This document shows positions 40,924 through 51,573 of a stretch of DNA of 64,000 bases, in pieces. Each line of letters opens with the position of its first letter. Within the stretch, counting starts at the first letter, position 1. This stretch comes from Streptomyces anulatus. GTDB taxonomy: Bacteria > Actinomycetota > Actinomycetes > Streptomycetales > Streptomycetaceae. The notes below the pieces were generated by a model. That model ran no database searches. It had not been told where the DNA came from and saw only the letters and a program-made list of their open reading frames with translations. Location of the stretch: positions 99,381 to 163,380 of the forward strand of contig NZ_JOEZ01000011.1 in assembly GCF_000721175.1 (NCBI RefSeq), in the 5' to 3' direction. Both the position numbers and the translations under genes were made by a program.

Positions 40924-42420
40924 ATGGCGGCCCCCGACCCCCACCAGGCGGCCGACCCCGAAGCGGTCAAACGCCACCCCACGCTCTTCCGGGCCATCCG
41001 GAAACGGCGCAATCCTCGGCTGCGCCGGACGGACATCACGGTCACGGACGACGCCGCGGTGAAGCGGGCCGTGAAAGCGGCCTCGCTGGGTAACGCCATG
41101 GAGTGGTTCGACTTCGGGATCTACTCCTACCTGGCCGTCACGATCGGACAGGTGTTCTTCCCGTCCGGGAACGACACCACCCAGCTCCTCTCCTCCTTCG
41201 CGACCTTCGCGGTGGCCTTCCTCGTACGGCCGCTCGGCGGCATGTTCTTCGGCCCGATGGGTGACAAGGTCGGCCGCAAGAAGGTCCTCGCGCTGACGAT
41301 GATCCTGATGGCGGTCGGCACGTTCGCGATCGGCCTGATCCCCTCGCACGACACGATCGGCGTCTGGGCCGCGGTCCTGCTGATCTTCTTCCGGATGCTC
41401 CAGGGCTTCTCGACGGGCGGCGAGTACGGCGGCGCCTCGACGTTCATCGCCGAGTACGCCCCCGACAAGCGGCGCGGCTTCTTCGGCAGCTTCCTGGAGT
41501 TCGGCACCCTGGCCGGCTACGTCGGCGCGGCAGGCCTCGTGACGGCCCTGTACGCCCTTCTGACGGACGCGCAGATGGAGGCCTGGGGGTGGCGGATCCC
41601 GTTCCTCGTCGCGGGCCCGCTGGGCCTGGTCGGCCTCTACCTGCGAATGCGCCTGGACGAGACCCCGGCCTTCCAGAAGCTGGAGGGCGGCACCGCACAC
41701 GCGAGCGAGGCGGCGGACGGCGTCGAGTCCACGGCCAAGGGCGACCTGGCGAAGATCTTCCGGCAGCACTGGCGGACGCTGATCCTCTGCATCTGCCTGG
41801 TCGGCGCGTACAACATCACCGACTACATGCTGCTGTCGTACATGCCGACGTACCTCTCCGACGAACTCGGCTACAGCGAGACCCACGGCCTGCTGATCCT
41901 GCTGGCGGTGATGCTGTTCCTGATGACGATCATCAGTCAGATCGGCAGGGCCTCCGACCACTTCGGCCGCAAGCCGCTGCTGATGACCGGGATGCTGGGC
42001 TTCCTCTTCCTCTCCCTCCCCGCGTTCCTCCTCATCCGGGTGGACGGCATCTTCCCGATCACGGTCGGCATGCTGCTGCTGGGCCTCTCCCTGGTCTGCA
42101 TGCTCGGCACGATGTCGGCGGCGCTCCCGGCCCTGTTCCCGACGAACGTCCGCTACGGGTCCCTGTCGGTCGGCTACAACCTCTCCGCGTCGGTCTTCGG
42201 CGGCACGACCCCGCTGGTGATCACGGCCCTGATCAGCTGGACCGGCTCCAACCTGATGCCCGCGTACTACGCGATGGCGGCGGCCCTGGTCGGCGTGATC
42301 GCGGTCGCCTGCATGAAGGAGACCGCCCAGCAGCCGCTGATCGGCTCCCCGCCGTCGGTCGAGACGGACGAGGAGGCGGCGGAACTGGTGCACGCGCAGG
42401 CGCCGGAGCCGAAGTTCTGA
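40924..42420 (+). CDS. proP: MFS transporter, metabolite:H+ symporter (ProP-like)
   Basis: A 498-residue transporter with twelve predicted helices. Family motifs are GNAMEWFDFGIYSYLAVTIG at helix 1, RPLGGMFFGPMGDKVGRKKV between helices 2 and 3, RMLQGFSTGGEYGGASTFIA in helix 4 and RASDHFGRKPLLMTG after helix 8. This is the metabolite:H+ symporter family that includes ProP, the proline/betaine osmolyte importer. It lacks ProP's C-terminal coiled coil, so an osmoregulatory role is less certain. AAAGGA lies about 9 nt before the ATG. A strong hairpin ends the unit. Confidence 0.88.
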   Translation: MAAPDPHQAADPEAVKRHPTLFRAIRKRRNPRLRRTDITVTDDAAVKRAVKAASLGNAMEWFDFGIYSYLAVTIGQVFFPSGNDTTQLLSSFATFAVAFLVRPLGGMFFGPMGDKVGRKKVLALTMILMAVGTFAIGLIPSHDTIGVWAAVLLIFFRMLQGFSTGGEYGGASTFIAEYAPDKRRGFFGSFLEFGTLAGYVGAAGLVTALYALLTDAQMEAWGWRIPFLVAGPLGLVGLYLRMRLDETPAFQKLEGGTAHASEAADGVESTAKGDLAKIFRQHWRTLILCICLVGAYNITDYMLLSYMPTYLSDELGYSETHGLLILLAVMLFLMTIISQIGRASDHFGRKPLLMTGMLGFLFLSLPAFLLIRVDGIFPITVGMLLLGLSLVCMLGTMSAALPALFPTNVRYGSLSVGYNLSASVFGGTTPLVITALISWTGSNLMPAYYAMAAALVGVIAVACMKETAQQPLIGSPPSVETDEEAAELVHAQAPEPKF

Positions 42421-42452
42421 GGCCTTCCGCCTCCCCTTCCGGCCCCCTCGGA

Positions 42453-42495
42453 GGAACGGCCCGCCCCGCTCGACATGAGCGGGGCGGGCCGTTCC
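42453..42495. terminator. 19-bp hairpin terminator after the MFS gene
   Basis: The 19-nt arms at 42453–42471 and 42477–42495 are perfectly complementary (left arm starts ggaacggcccg) with the 5-nt loop gacat. It begins 33 bp after the stop codon. No U-tract follows, as is common for streptomycete terminators. Confidence 0.85.
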
Positions 42496-42605
42496 GCGTC
42501 CTCATCGACTCCATGCCGCTGAACTCGGCGCTCCGTTTTCCGGGCGTGACTGTCCGATAGACGGTTCGTTACTCCGTACGAGGCCGCGAACGCACGCGCG
42601 GCGGG

Positions 42606-42890
42606 ATGCACAGCACCGCGTCCGCGACGGACATACTCCGCCGCCTGGACTCCGGAGCTTCTCGGACGAAGACGGCTCAGTTACGACGGGCCCTGGACGA
42701 TGTCGGAGTTCCTCAGGTCTGCGTGAAGTGCGGCACCGGAGACACCTGGCGGGGCATGCGGCTCGTTCTGGAGATCGATCACATCAACGGCGACCGGCTC
42801 GACAACCGCCGGGAGAACCTCCGGTACCTGTGCCCCTCATGCCACAGCCAGACGCAAACCTTCTCGAATCGCCGCGGCCTCGCACAGTAG
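42606..42890 (+). CDS. small HNH endonuclease
   Basis: A 94-residue protein. After a short helical N-terminus (ILRRLDSGASRTKTAQLRRA) comes the ββα-metal nuclease core. CVKCG provides the first zinc pair. LEIDHINGDRLDNRRENLRY holds the HNH catalytic His and Asn. LCPSCHSQT completes the zinc site. It is a stand-alone HNH nuclease with no associated intron, phage terminase or methylase gene in view. It ends 12 bp before the tRNA-like gene, an association worth noting. Confidence 0.9.
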   Translation: MHSTASATDILRRLDSGASRTKTAQLRRALDDVGVPQVCVKCGTGDTWRGMRLVLEIDHINGDRLDNRRENLRYLCPSCHSQTQTFSNRRGLAQ

Positions 42891-42902
42891 AGTGGGCCAC
42901 GA

Positions 42903-42978
42903 GGGTCCGTACCCCAGCTGGCCAAGAGGGCGCCGGTTTAGGTCCGGTGTGTCGTGGGTTCGAGTCCCACCGGGCCCA
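42903..42978 (+). tRNA. tRNA-like gene, anticodon UAG, short variable loop
   Basis: A complete 76-nt cloverleaf can be drawn. The acceptor stem is GGGTCCG/CGGGCCC (one G·U). A 3-bp D stem CCC/GGG carries a 13-nt loop containing GG. The anticodon arm GCCGG-TTTAGGT-CCGGT gives anticodon TAG. The variable loop is 5 nt, GTGTC, and the T arm is GTGGG-TTCGAGT-CCCAC. The discriminator is A; CCA is not encoded. UAG reads leucine codon CUA, yet bacterial tRNA-Leu normally has a long variable arm. A strong hairpin follows 6 nt downstream. Function as a normal tRNA-Leu is therefore uncertain. Confidence 0.75.
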
Positions 42979-42984
42979 CAGGCA

Positions 42985-43023
42985 GGGCGGCTGCGACCTT
43001 CGTTTCGAAGGAAGCAGCCGCCC
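42985..43023. terminator. compound hairpin terminator after the tRNA-like gene
   Basis: The outer arms gggcggctgc (42985–42994) and gcagccgccc (43014–43023) pair over 10 bp. The inner arms ccttcg (42997–43002) and cgaagg (43006–43011) pair over 6 bp with loop ttt. It starts 6 nt after the tRNA-like gene and also lies 10 bp beyond the stop of rdgB on the other strand, so it may terminate both. Confidence 0.85.
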
Positions 43024-43033
43024 GATCTGTCTG

Positions 43034-43636
43034 TCACCCCACCAACTCCCGCACCACCGGCACCAACGCCCGGAACGCCTTCCCCCGGTGGCTGATCGCG
43101 TTCTTCTCCGCCGGGGTCAGCTCCGCGCAGGTCCGGGTCTCGCCCTCCGGCTGGAGGATCGGGTCGTAGCCGAAGCCGTACCCGCCCGACGGGGCGTGGC
43201 GCAGGGTGCCGTTCAGGCGGCCCTCGACCACGCGTTCCGTGCCGTCGGGGAGGGCCAGGGCCGCGGCGCAGGCGAAGTAGGCGCCGCGGTGTTCGTCGGC
43301 GATGTCGCCGAGCTGGGCCAGGAGCAGGTTCAGGTTGGCCGTGTCGTCGCCGTGGGCGCCGGACCAGCGGGCCGAGAAGATGCCGGGGGCGCCGCCGAGG
43401 ACGTCCACGCAGAGGCCGGAGTCGTCGGCGACGGCGGGAAGGCCGGTGGCGCGGGCCAGGGCGTGGGCCTTGAGGAGCGCGTTCTCGGCGAAGGTGACGC
43501 CGGTTTCCCTGACGTCGGGGATGTGGGGGTACGCGTCCGCGCCGACCAGGTCGAGGTCGAGTCCCGCGTCGGCGAGGATGGCGTGGAGTTCGGTGATTTT
43601 CCCGGCGTTGCGGGTGGCGAGGATCAGGCGCTTCAT
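43034..43636 (-). CDS. rdgB: RdgB/HAM1 non-canonical purine NTP pyrophosphatase
   Basis: A 200-residue house-cleaning enzyme that hydrolyses ITP, dITP and XTP to monophosphates, keeping them out of nucleic acids. It starts MKRLILATRNAGKITELHAI (phosphate-binding Thr-Arg-Asn-x-Gly-Lys). GVTFAENALLKAHALARATG, AVADDSGLCVDVLGGAPGIF, SARWSG and GGYGFGYDPIL follow, all characteristic. The end (NAISHRGKAFRALVP) carries the substrate His-Arg. It is commonly close to rph, as here (with a small lipoprotein gene between). Confidence 0.95.
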   Translation of the reverse strand: MKRLILATRNAGKITELHAILADAGLDLDLVGADAYPHIPDVRETGVTFAENALLKAHALARATGLPAVADDSGLCVDVLGGAPGIFSARWSGAHGDDTANLNLLLAQLGDIADEHRGAYFACAAALALPDGTERVVEGRLNGTLRHAPSGGYGFGYDPILQPEGETRTCAELTPAEKNAISHRGKAFRALVPVVRELVG

Positions 43637-43735
43637 GGGGCGATTATTGCCGCAGGGGTGCCGGGCGGGGTGGGCCGGTCCCGCCTCCGGCCCACCCCGC
43701 CCGCGTACTGCCTCCGGCCCCCCCGCGCCCGCGTC

Positions 43736-44125
43736 CTACGGGCTGCAGACCTTGCCGATCTCCGCCGCCGCGTCCGTCACGGGGGTGATGTCGGGGGTGG
43801 CGTCGCCGCCCTCGATGGACTTGCGGACGCCGGCGACGCCCGCCTGGAGGTCGTCGACGGCCTTGGAGAGGTCGGCGTCGTCCGTGGTGTCGTCGAGCTT
43901 CTTCAGCTCGCGGTCGATCTCGTCCAGGGACTCGGAGGCCTGGGTGACGTCCTCGGAGGCGTTGGAGACGGCCTGCTGGAGGTTGCCGACGCTGGTGGCG
44001 ATGGCGTCGGCGGTGCGGACGCAGTCGAGCGCCTTGTCGAGGCCGGCGCAGCCCACGGCCGTGGTCAGCGTCAGCAGGGTGGCGGCGGTGGCGAGTGCGA
44101 GGCGTATGTGGCGGCGCGAAGCCAT
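43736..44125 (-). CDS. small helical lipoprotein
   Basis: A 129-residue exported protein. Twin-basic N-terminus MASRRHIR, hydrophobic core and lipobox TAVGCAG (Cys26). The mature part is a long alpha helix or coiled coil rich in Ala, Asp, Glu and Ser (GNLQQAVSNASEDVTQASES … ELKKLDDTTDD) and ends in KVCSP; Cys35 and the terminal Cys may form a disulfide. Such a protein is regularly found between rdgB and rph in streptomycetes. Function unknown. Confidence 0.78.
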   Translation of the reverse strand: MASRRHIRLALATAATLLTLTTAVGCAGLDKALDCVRTADAIATSVGNLQQAVSNASEDVTQASESLDEIDRELKKLDDTTDDADLSKAVDDLQAGVAGVRKSIEGGDATPDITPVTDAAAEIGKVCSP

Positions 44126-44249
44126 GGTGCGGGTCCCTCCCCGGGGGTCGTTACGTGGACGGACGCACGGTTCGACCCGTGCGTCCGTATCCGTGACGAC
44201 GCTCTGCGGTGCGCATTTGGTTGCTTCTTTACCCGGGGAGGGTGGGTCG

Positions 44250-44987
44250 CTACGCGTCCTGCGTGCTCGCGAGTGCGTCGCGCTGGAGCGTGGCGAGGTC
44301 GACGCAGCCGGCGGTGGCGAGGTCGAGGAGTGCGCCGAGTTCCTTGCGGTCGAAGGGCGCGCCCTCGGCGGTGCCCTGGACCTCGACGAAGCGGCCGTCG
44401 CCGGTGCAGACGACGTTCATGTCGGTCTCGGCGCGGACGTCCTCCTCGTAACAGAGGTCGAGGAGCGGGGTGCCGTCGACGATGCCGACGCTGATGGCGG
44501 CGACGGTGTCGGTGAGCGGCTTGCGGCCGGCCTTGACGATCTTCTTGCCCTGGGCCCAGGCGACGGCGTCGGCGAGGGCGACGTAGGCGCCGGTGATGGC
44601 GGCGGTTCGGGTGCCTCCGTCGGCCTGGAGGACGTCGCAGTCCAGGACGATGGTGTTCTCGCCGAGGGCCTTGCAGTCGATGACGGCGCGCAGGGAGCGG
44701 CCGATCAGGCGGCTGATCTCGTGGGTGCGTCCGCCGATCTTGCCGCGTACGGCTTCGCGGTCGCCGCGGGTGTTGGTGGAGCGGGGCAGCATGGAGTACT
44801 CGGCGGTGACCCAGCCTTCGCCGCTTCCCTTGCGCCAGCGCGGGACGCCTTCGGTGACGGAGGCGGTGCAGAAGACTCTGGTGTCGCCGAAGGAGATGAG
44901 GACTGAGCCCTCGGCGTGCTTGCTCCAGCCGCGTTCGATGGTGACGGGGCGGAGCTGTTCGGGGGTGCGGCCGTCGATGCGAGACAT
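44250..44987 (-). CDS. rph: ribonuclease PH
   Basis: A 245-residue phosphorolytic 3'–5' exoribonuclease that trims tRNA 3' ends to nucleoside diphosphates. Characteristic segments are [57 protein letters not shown] (the RNase PH Arg-rich site) and [20 protein letters not shown]. The length matches other RNase PH proteins. ATG 44987 has no strong ribosome-binding site. It lies between the rdgB/lipoprotein genes and the nag PTS genes, the usual streptomycete order. Confidence 0.95.
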   Translation of the reverse strand: MSRIDGRTPEQLRPVTIERGWSKHAEGSVLISFGDTRVFCTASVTEGVPRWRKGSGEGWVTAEYSMLPRSTNTRGDREAVRGKIGGRTHEISRLIGRSLRAVIDCKALGENTIVLDCDVLQADGGTRTAAITGAYVALADAVAWAQGKKIVKAGRKPLTDTVAAISVGIVDGTPLLDLCYEEDVRAETDMNVVCTGDGRFVEVQGTAEGAPFDRKELGALLDLATAGCVDLATLQRDALASTQDA

Positions 44988-45135
44988 GGGCCCGACTTTA
45001 TCCGCTGGCGGGGGTGGCTCCGTTCGGGTGCGGTGGCCCCGCGGTGGATCGCGTACGCGGAGGCGTCCGGGCACGGCACGGCCCCGTCCACCGGTGGGGG
45101 ACGGGGCCCGCGGGGTCCGGCGTGGGGTCAGCCGG

Positions 45136-45369
45136 TCACATCATGTCTTCGATGTCGGCGGCGATGGGGTCCGCGTCGGTGCCGATGACGACCTGGATCG
45201 CGGTGCCCATCTTCACGACGCCGTGGGCGCCGGCGGCCTTGAGGGCGACTTCGTCGACCTTGCTGGGGTCGTGGACCTCGGTGCGGAGGCGGGTGATGCA
45301 GCCTTCGATCTCGTCGATGTTGTCGATACCGCCGAGCCCGGCGACGATCTTCTCAGCCTTGGTGGCCAT
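45136..45369 (-). CDS. nagF: PTS EIIB component for N-acetylglucosamine
   Basis: A 77-residue cytosolic EIIB domain. [18 protein letters not shown] contains the phosphorylated Cys24. In Streptomyces coelicolor the orthologue (NagF) passes phosphate from EIIA (Crr) to N-acetylglucosamine carried by the EIIC proteins NagE1/NagE2 encoded next door. The start at 45369 has GGAGAAGG 3–5 nt upstream; the longer open frame is not supported. It diverges from nagE1 across a region with a DasR dre site. Confidence 0.92.
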   Translation of the reverse strand: MATKAEKIVAGLGGIDNIDEIEGCITRLRTEVHDPSKVDEVALKAAGAHGVVKMGTAIQVVIGTDADPIAADIEDMM

Positions 45370-45531
45370 GTCCTTCTCCCTGGTTTCGCGCGCAGACGGC
45401 CGCCCGCTGCGGGTCCGTTTTGTCACGGTAACGCACGGTTGGCCCAACTTCGCGGGCGGGTAATCGGACGATCCCTAAAGATGACGATCACCGGCGCCCT
45501 GCCTTCGGGACGGACCCCGGACCGTGACGCA

Positions 45532-45547
45532 ACTGGTCTACACCAGT
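45532..45547. promoter_or_regulatory. DasR binding site (dre) between nagF and nagE1
   Basis: ACTGGTCTACACCAGT fits the DasR responsive element consensus A(C/G)TGGTCTAGACCA(C/G)T with a single change at the centre. It lies 43 bp before nagE1 and 160 bp before nagF. DasR is the GntR-family repressor released by glucosamine-6-phosphate. Confidence 0.9.
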
Positions 45548-45589
45548 TTGCAACGACCGCCAAACGTGAAGTGTTCCGGGAGGACGCCC

Positions 45590-46849
45590 ATGAGTTCGAG
45601 CGCCGCTGCGGCACCGCAGCGAAAATGGTGGAACGGACCGGTCCAGGGCCTGCAGAAGGTCGGGCGGAGCCTTCAGCTCCCGGTGGCCGTCCTCCCCGCC
45701 GCCGGTCTGCTCGTCAGCCTCGGCAACCTCTTCAGCTCCTATCTGGACGGCGCATTCTGGGAGAAGACCTCCAAGGTACTGCTCAACGGCGGCACCGCGA
45801 TCCTGGACGGCCAGCTCGGCCTGCCGCTGCTGTTCTGCATCGGCGTGGCCATCGGCTTCGCCAAGAAGGCGGACGGCTCCACCGCGCTGGCGGCCGTGGT
45901 GGGCTTCCTGGTCTACCGAGGCGTGCTGACCGCCTTCCCGATGGACGGCACCGTGACGGAGGAGACGCCGGACGGCGAGCCGCAGAACCCCGGCGTGCTC
46001 GGCGGCATCCTCATCGGCCTGCTGACCGCCGTCGTCTGGCAGCGCTTCCACCGGACCAAGCTGGTGGACTGGCTCGGCTTCTTCAACGGGCGGCGCCTGG
46101 TGCCGATCCTGATGGCGTTCCTCTGCGTGATCCTCGGCGTCCTGTTCGGGCTGTTGTGGCAGCCGGTCGGGGACGGGCTGACCTGGTTCTCCAAGCAGCT
46201 GATCGATCTCGGCTCGTGGGGCGCGGCGATCTTCGGTTTCGCGAACCGGCTGCTGATCCCGATCGGCATGCATCAGTTCCTGAACACGTTCTTCTGGTTC
46301 CAGGCGGGTGAGTTCACCGGAGCCGACGGCGCGACCGTGCAGGGCGACATCTCCCGGTTCTTCGCCGAGGACCCGTCGGCCGGTCAGTTCACCTCGGGCT
46401 TCTTCCCGATCATGATGTTCGGGCTGCCCGCCGCGGCCCTGGCCATCACCCACACCGCGCGGCCCGAGCGCCGCAAGGAAGTGGCGGGTCTGATGATCTC
46501 GGTGGCGCTGACCTCGTTCGTCACGGGCGTGACCGAGCCGATCGAGTTCTCGTTCATGTTCGTCGCGCCACTGCTGTACGGCGTGCACGCGGTGCTCACC
46601 GGGGCGTCCATGGGCATCACCTGGCTGCTGGGGGTGCATGCGGGGTTCAGCTTCTCGGCCGGGTTGATCGACTTCGTCGTCAACTGGCACCTGGATACGA
46701 AACCCTGGCTGATCATCCCGATCGGCGCGTGCTTCGCGGTGATCTACTACGTGGTCTTCCGCTTCGCGATCACCAAGTTCGACCTCAAGACACCGGGGCG
46801 CGAGCCGGAGGAGATCGAGAAGGAGATCGAGAAGGACCTCACCAAATAG
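45590..46849 (+). CDS. nagE1: PTS N-acetylglucosamine EIIC permease NagE1
   Basis: A 419-residue glucose-superfamily EIIC permease, without its own EIIB domain (that is encoded by nagF). It has about ten helices, with family motifs LQLPVAVLPAAGLLVSLGN, LPLLFCIGVAIGFAKKADGS, NRLLIPIGMHQFLNTFFWFQ (substrate site) and TSFVTGVTEPIEFSFMFVAP. GGGAGG lies 6 nt before ATG 45590. It is 69% or so alike to nagE2 by eye, a tandem duplication. A C-terminal acidic/basic helix (EEIEKEIEKDLTK) is cytosolic. Expression should respond to DasR through the dre site. Confidence 0.92.
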   Translation: MSSSAAAAPQRKWWNGPVQGLQKVGRSLQLPVAVLPAAGLLVSLGNLFSSYLDGAFWEKTSKVLLNGGTAILDGQLGLPLLFCIGVAIGFAKKADGSTALAAVVGFLVYRGVLTAFPMDGTVTEETPDGEPQNPGVLGGILIGLLTAVVWQRFHRTKLVDWLGFFNGRRLVPILMAFLCVILGVLFGLLWQPVGDGLTWFSKQLIDLGSWGAAIFGFANRLLIPIGMHQFLNTFFWFQAGEFTGADGATVQGDISRFFAEDPSAGQFTSGFFPIMMFGLPAAALAITHTARPERRKEVAGLMISVALTSFVTGVTEPIEFSFMFVAPLLYGVHAVLTGASMGITWLLGVHAGFSFSAGLIDFVVNWHLDTKPWLIIPIGACFAVIYYVVFRFAITKFDLKTPGREPEEIEKEIEKDLTK

Positions 46850-46901
46850 CAGGGAGCCGCAGGACAGCGGAGCCTCGGGCCCTGCCGCACCAGGCTCGCG
46901 C

Positions 46902-46933
46902 AAGGCCCTCGGACCATCCGGTCCGGGGGCCTT
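46902..46933. terminator. hairpin terminator after nagE1
   Basis: The arms aaggccctcggacc (46902–46915) and ggtccgggggcctt (46920–46933) pair with one G·U around loop atcc, 52 bp after the nagE1 stop. It separates nagE1 from the independently regulated nagE2. Confidence 0.8.
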
Positions 46934-47017
46934 CGGCATGTCACCGAACGTGCTGGATCTGCTACTGCGAATAAACAGGGAATTGCAGGTTCCTTATCTA
47001 ACCCTCACCGTGCTAAA

Positions 47018-47049
47018 ACTGGTCTACACCACTGAGTGGTCCAGACCAC
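47018..47049. promoter_or_regulatory. tandem DasR sites (dre) upstream of nagE2
   Basis: ACTGGTCTACACCACT (47018–47033) is immediately followed by AGTGGTCCAGACCAC (47035–47049); both fit the dre consensus. Two adjacent sites suggest tight, possibly cooperative repression of nagE2 by DasR, in contrast to the single site at nagE1. Confidence 0.87.
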
Positions 47050-47128
47050 GGCTGTCTGCCGCCGTCTGCCGAGCCGCCGCCTCCCGCATCCACCACCTGG
47101 GCGGCACCGTCTCCCATGGAGGAAGTAG

Positions 47129-48394
<1,266 letters not shown>

Positions 48395-48414
48395 CCCCCG
48401 CCACGCCCGTACGA

Positions 48415-48460
48415 CGAAGCCCCCGCTTCCCGGAGATGTCTTCCGGGGGCGGGGGCTTCG
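48415..48460. terminator. hairpin terminator after nagE2
   Basis: The left arm cgaagcccccgc (48415–48426) and right arm gcgggggcttcg (48449–48460) pair perfectly over 12 bp, with inner pairing of cccgga and tccggg. It lies 20 bp after the nagE2 stop. Confidence 0.85.
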
Positions 48461-48587
48461 CCGTACCTGCCGTAGGTCGCGTCACACCTGGCGTACGGGT
48501 ACGGGCAAACGGTAGAAGATCGTGATCATCGCGGGAGTCCCGCAGAACGGGCCGCGGCTCGGCGGCCGGCTCTCGGAACGCGTGCCC

Positions 48588-49340
48588 TCAGAACTCGTAC
48601 ACCGCGCCCGGGGCCGCCAGTTCCACCGGGCCCGGGTAGACCGCACGGGCGTCGGCGGCGTTGCGGTCGGCGTCGGTCCACGGCGGGATGTGGGTGAGGA
48701 CGAGCCGGCGCACTCGGGCGCGGGCCGCCGCCTCGCCGGCCTCGCGGCCGTTGAGGTGCAGGTCGGGGATGTCCTCCTTGCCGTCGACGAACGACGCCTC
48801 GCAGAGGAACAGGTCCGCGTCCCCGGCCAGGTCCTCCAGCGCCTCGCAGGCCCCCGTGTCGCCGGAGTAGACGAGGGTGGAGCCGCCGTGCTCGACCCGG
48901 ATGCCGAAGGTGTCGACGGGGTGGCAGAGCTTCTCCGTACGGACCGAGAAGGGGCCGATCTCGAAGGATCCCGACTTGAGGGTGTGGAAGTCGAAGACCT
49001 CGCTCATCGCCCGGTCGGAGGGGGTGTCGCCGTGGGCGGCGGTCAGGCGCTGCTCGGTGCCCTCGGGGCCGTAGACCGGGAGGGGGGCGGGGCGGGCGCC
49101 GTCGTGCCGGTAGTAGCGCACGACGAAGTACGCGCACATGTCGATGCAGTGGTCGGCGTGCAGATGGCTGAGGAAGATCGCGTCGAGGTCGTAGAGACCG
49201 ACGTGGCGCTGCAGCTCGCCGAGGGCGCCGTTGCCCATGTCGAGGAGCAGCCGGAAGCCGTCGGCCTCTACGAGGTAGCTCGAGCATGCCGAACCCACGG
49301 ACGGGAACGAGCCGGAGCAGCCGACGACGGTGAGCTTCAT
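48588..49340 (-). CDS. MBL-fold metallo-hydrolase (RNase Z-like)
   Basis: A 250-residue metallo-beta-lactamase-fold enzyme. It starts MKLTVVGCSGSFPSVGSACS, with metal motif LSHLHADHCID (His59, His61, Asp63, His64), TLVYSGDTGACE and a C-terminal LTHIPPW with the last metal His. The layout is closest to the RNase Z/AtsA-like group; tRNA 3'-end processing or phosphodiesterase activity are possible. GGAGG lies 10 nt before ATG 49340. It is conserved next to nagE2 in streptomycetes, without an obvious functional link. Confidence 0.9.
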   Translation of the reverse strand: MKLTVVGCSGSFPSVGSACSSYLVEADGFRLLLDMGNGALGELQRHVGLYDLDAIFLSHLHADHCIDMCAYFVVRYYRHDGARPAPLPVYGPEGTEQRLTAAHGDTPSDRAMSEVFDFHTLKSGSFEIGPFSVRTEKLCHPVDTFGIRVEHGGSTLVYSGDTGACEALEDLAGDADLFLCEASFVDGKEDIPDLHLNGREAGEAAARARVRRLVLTHIPPWTDADRNAADARAVYPGPVELAAPGAVYEF

Positions 49341-49546
49341 GGAGCGTGAACCTCCGAGACGTGGGAACGGGGAGGGTTCGTGCGATTCCGCCGGAGCTTC
49401 GTACGGTTCCTGCGGGACGGGTTCTGCGGTTCGTCGAGCGTAAGGCGCGAAACTCCGCGTCGCTCCTCCGCTGCCCTCCGTTGTGGGGGAACTCACCTGC
49501 TCTGTCACCGGTTCGATGGAAGCGCGCCCACGGGTACGGTCGGTGG

Positions 49547-50059
49547 ATGGACACGTTCTGGTGGGTGGCGCTGGTCGCCGTGGTTCTGCTCGCGCTCGTC
49601 GCCGCGGTGGTGGACGGGCGGGGGCGCTCGGACCGCGGGCCCCGCTCGCGGCGTCCCCGGCAGCCGGTGGGGTCGGCCCGGCCGCCGTCCCGGCCGTCGC
49701 GGCCTTCGGGCCCGGAAGGGCGTGGGGACGGGCGCACGCCGCGGGCGGGTGAGGTGTGGTGGGCCGATGTGCCGTACGAGGACGGGCCCGGGTCGAAGGA
49801 CCGGCCGTGTCTGGTGATCTCGGTACGGGGGCGGGGCCGGGGGCGCACGGCGCTGGTCGCCAAGATCACCAGCAGGCATCACGAGGAGCGGCCCGGGGTG
49901 ATCGCGCTGCCCGCGGGGACGGTGGGGGACCAGCGGGGGCGGCAGAGTTTCCTGGAGACGGACGAGCTGCGGGAGGTCCCGGTGGCCGGGTTCCGGCGGA
50001 GGGTGGGGGTCGTGGATCCGGAGCTGTGGGAGCGTGTGCGGAAGCTGGGGGCGGGGTGA
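49547..50059 (+). CDS. membrane-anchored PemK/MazF-family protein
   Basis: A 170-residue protein. An N-terminal membrane helix (WWVALVAVVLLALVAAVVDG) and a basic, proline-rich linker (about 25–65) precede a MazF-like domain, AGEVWWADVPYEDGPGSKDR followed by PCLVISVRGRGRGRTALVAK and ITSRHHEERPG. The catalytic fold looks intact (RP-C-LVIS, T-S), but no antitoxin gene is adjacent. Membrane anchoring is unusual for MazF toxins. This type is widespread in streptomycetes and may not be a toxin. Confidence 0.8.
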   Translation: MDTFWWVALVAVVLLALVAAVVDGRGRSDRGPRSRRPRQPVGSARPPSRPSRPSGPEGRGDGRTPRAGEVWWADVPYEDGPGSKDRPCLVISVRGRGRGRTALVAKITSRHHEERPGVIALPAGTVGDQRGRQSFLETDELREVPVAGFRRRVGVVDPELWERVRKLGAG

Positions 50060-50119
50060 GGGCGGGGCCCTGGTTTCGGGGCTCTGCCCCGGGCCCCGCT
50101 CCTCGACAGCCGTAGGGGC

Positions 50120-50232
50120 CTGAGAGATGTCCTCAAGCGCCGGTCGGGCTGGAGGGTAGTCCGGACCGGCTGGGCGGGCGTCCCCTCGGGACCGGCTGAG
50201 AAGACGTCCTCGAACGCCGGAGGGGCTGTGGA
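50120..50232. repeat. streptomycete extragenic repeat, two copies
   Basis: Two copies of the motif gtcctcAAGCGCCGG-tcgggctg-like DNA lie between the MazF-like and cysM genes (about 50128–50150 and 50206–50230). This motif family (cctcaaacgccggacgggct) recurs in streptomycete intergenic regions. It is partly palindromic around a central gaccggctggg tract. No gene is present. Confidence 0.6.
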
Positions 50233-51461
<1,229 letters not shown>

Positions 51462-51573
51462 GGCGTGGGCTCCTGTCGAAAGCGGGGAGGTGGCGTGGGG
51501 CGCGCGTTTCTGCCCCCGCGCAGGGGGTGGTGCGTGTGGGTGGGCGCGCGGACCGCGGCTCAGGCCGGGCGGC

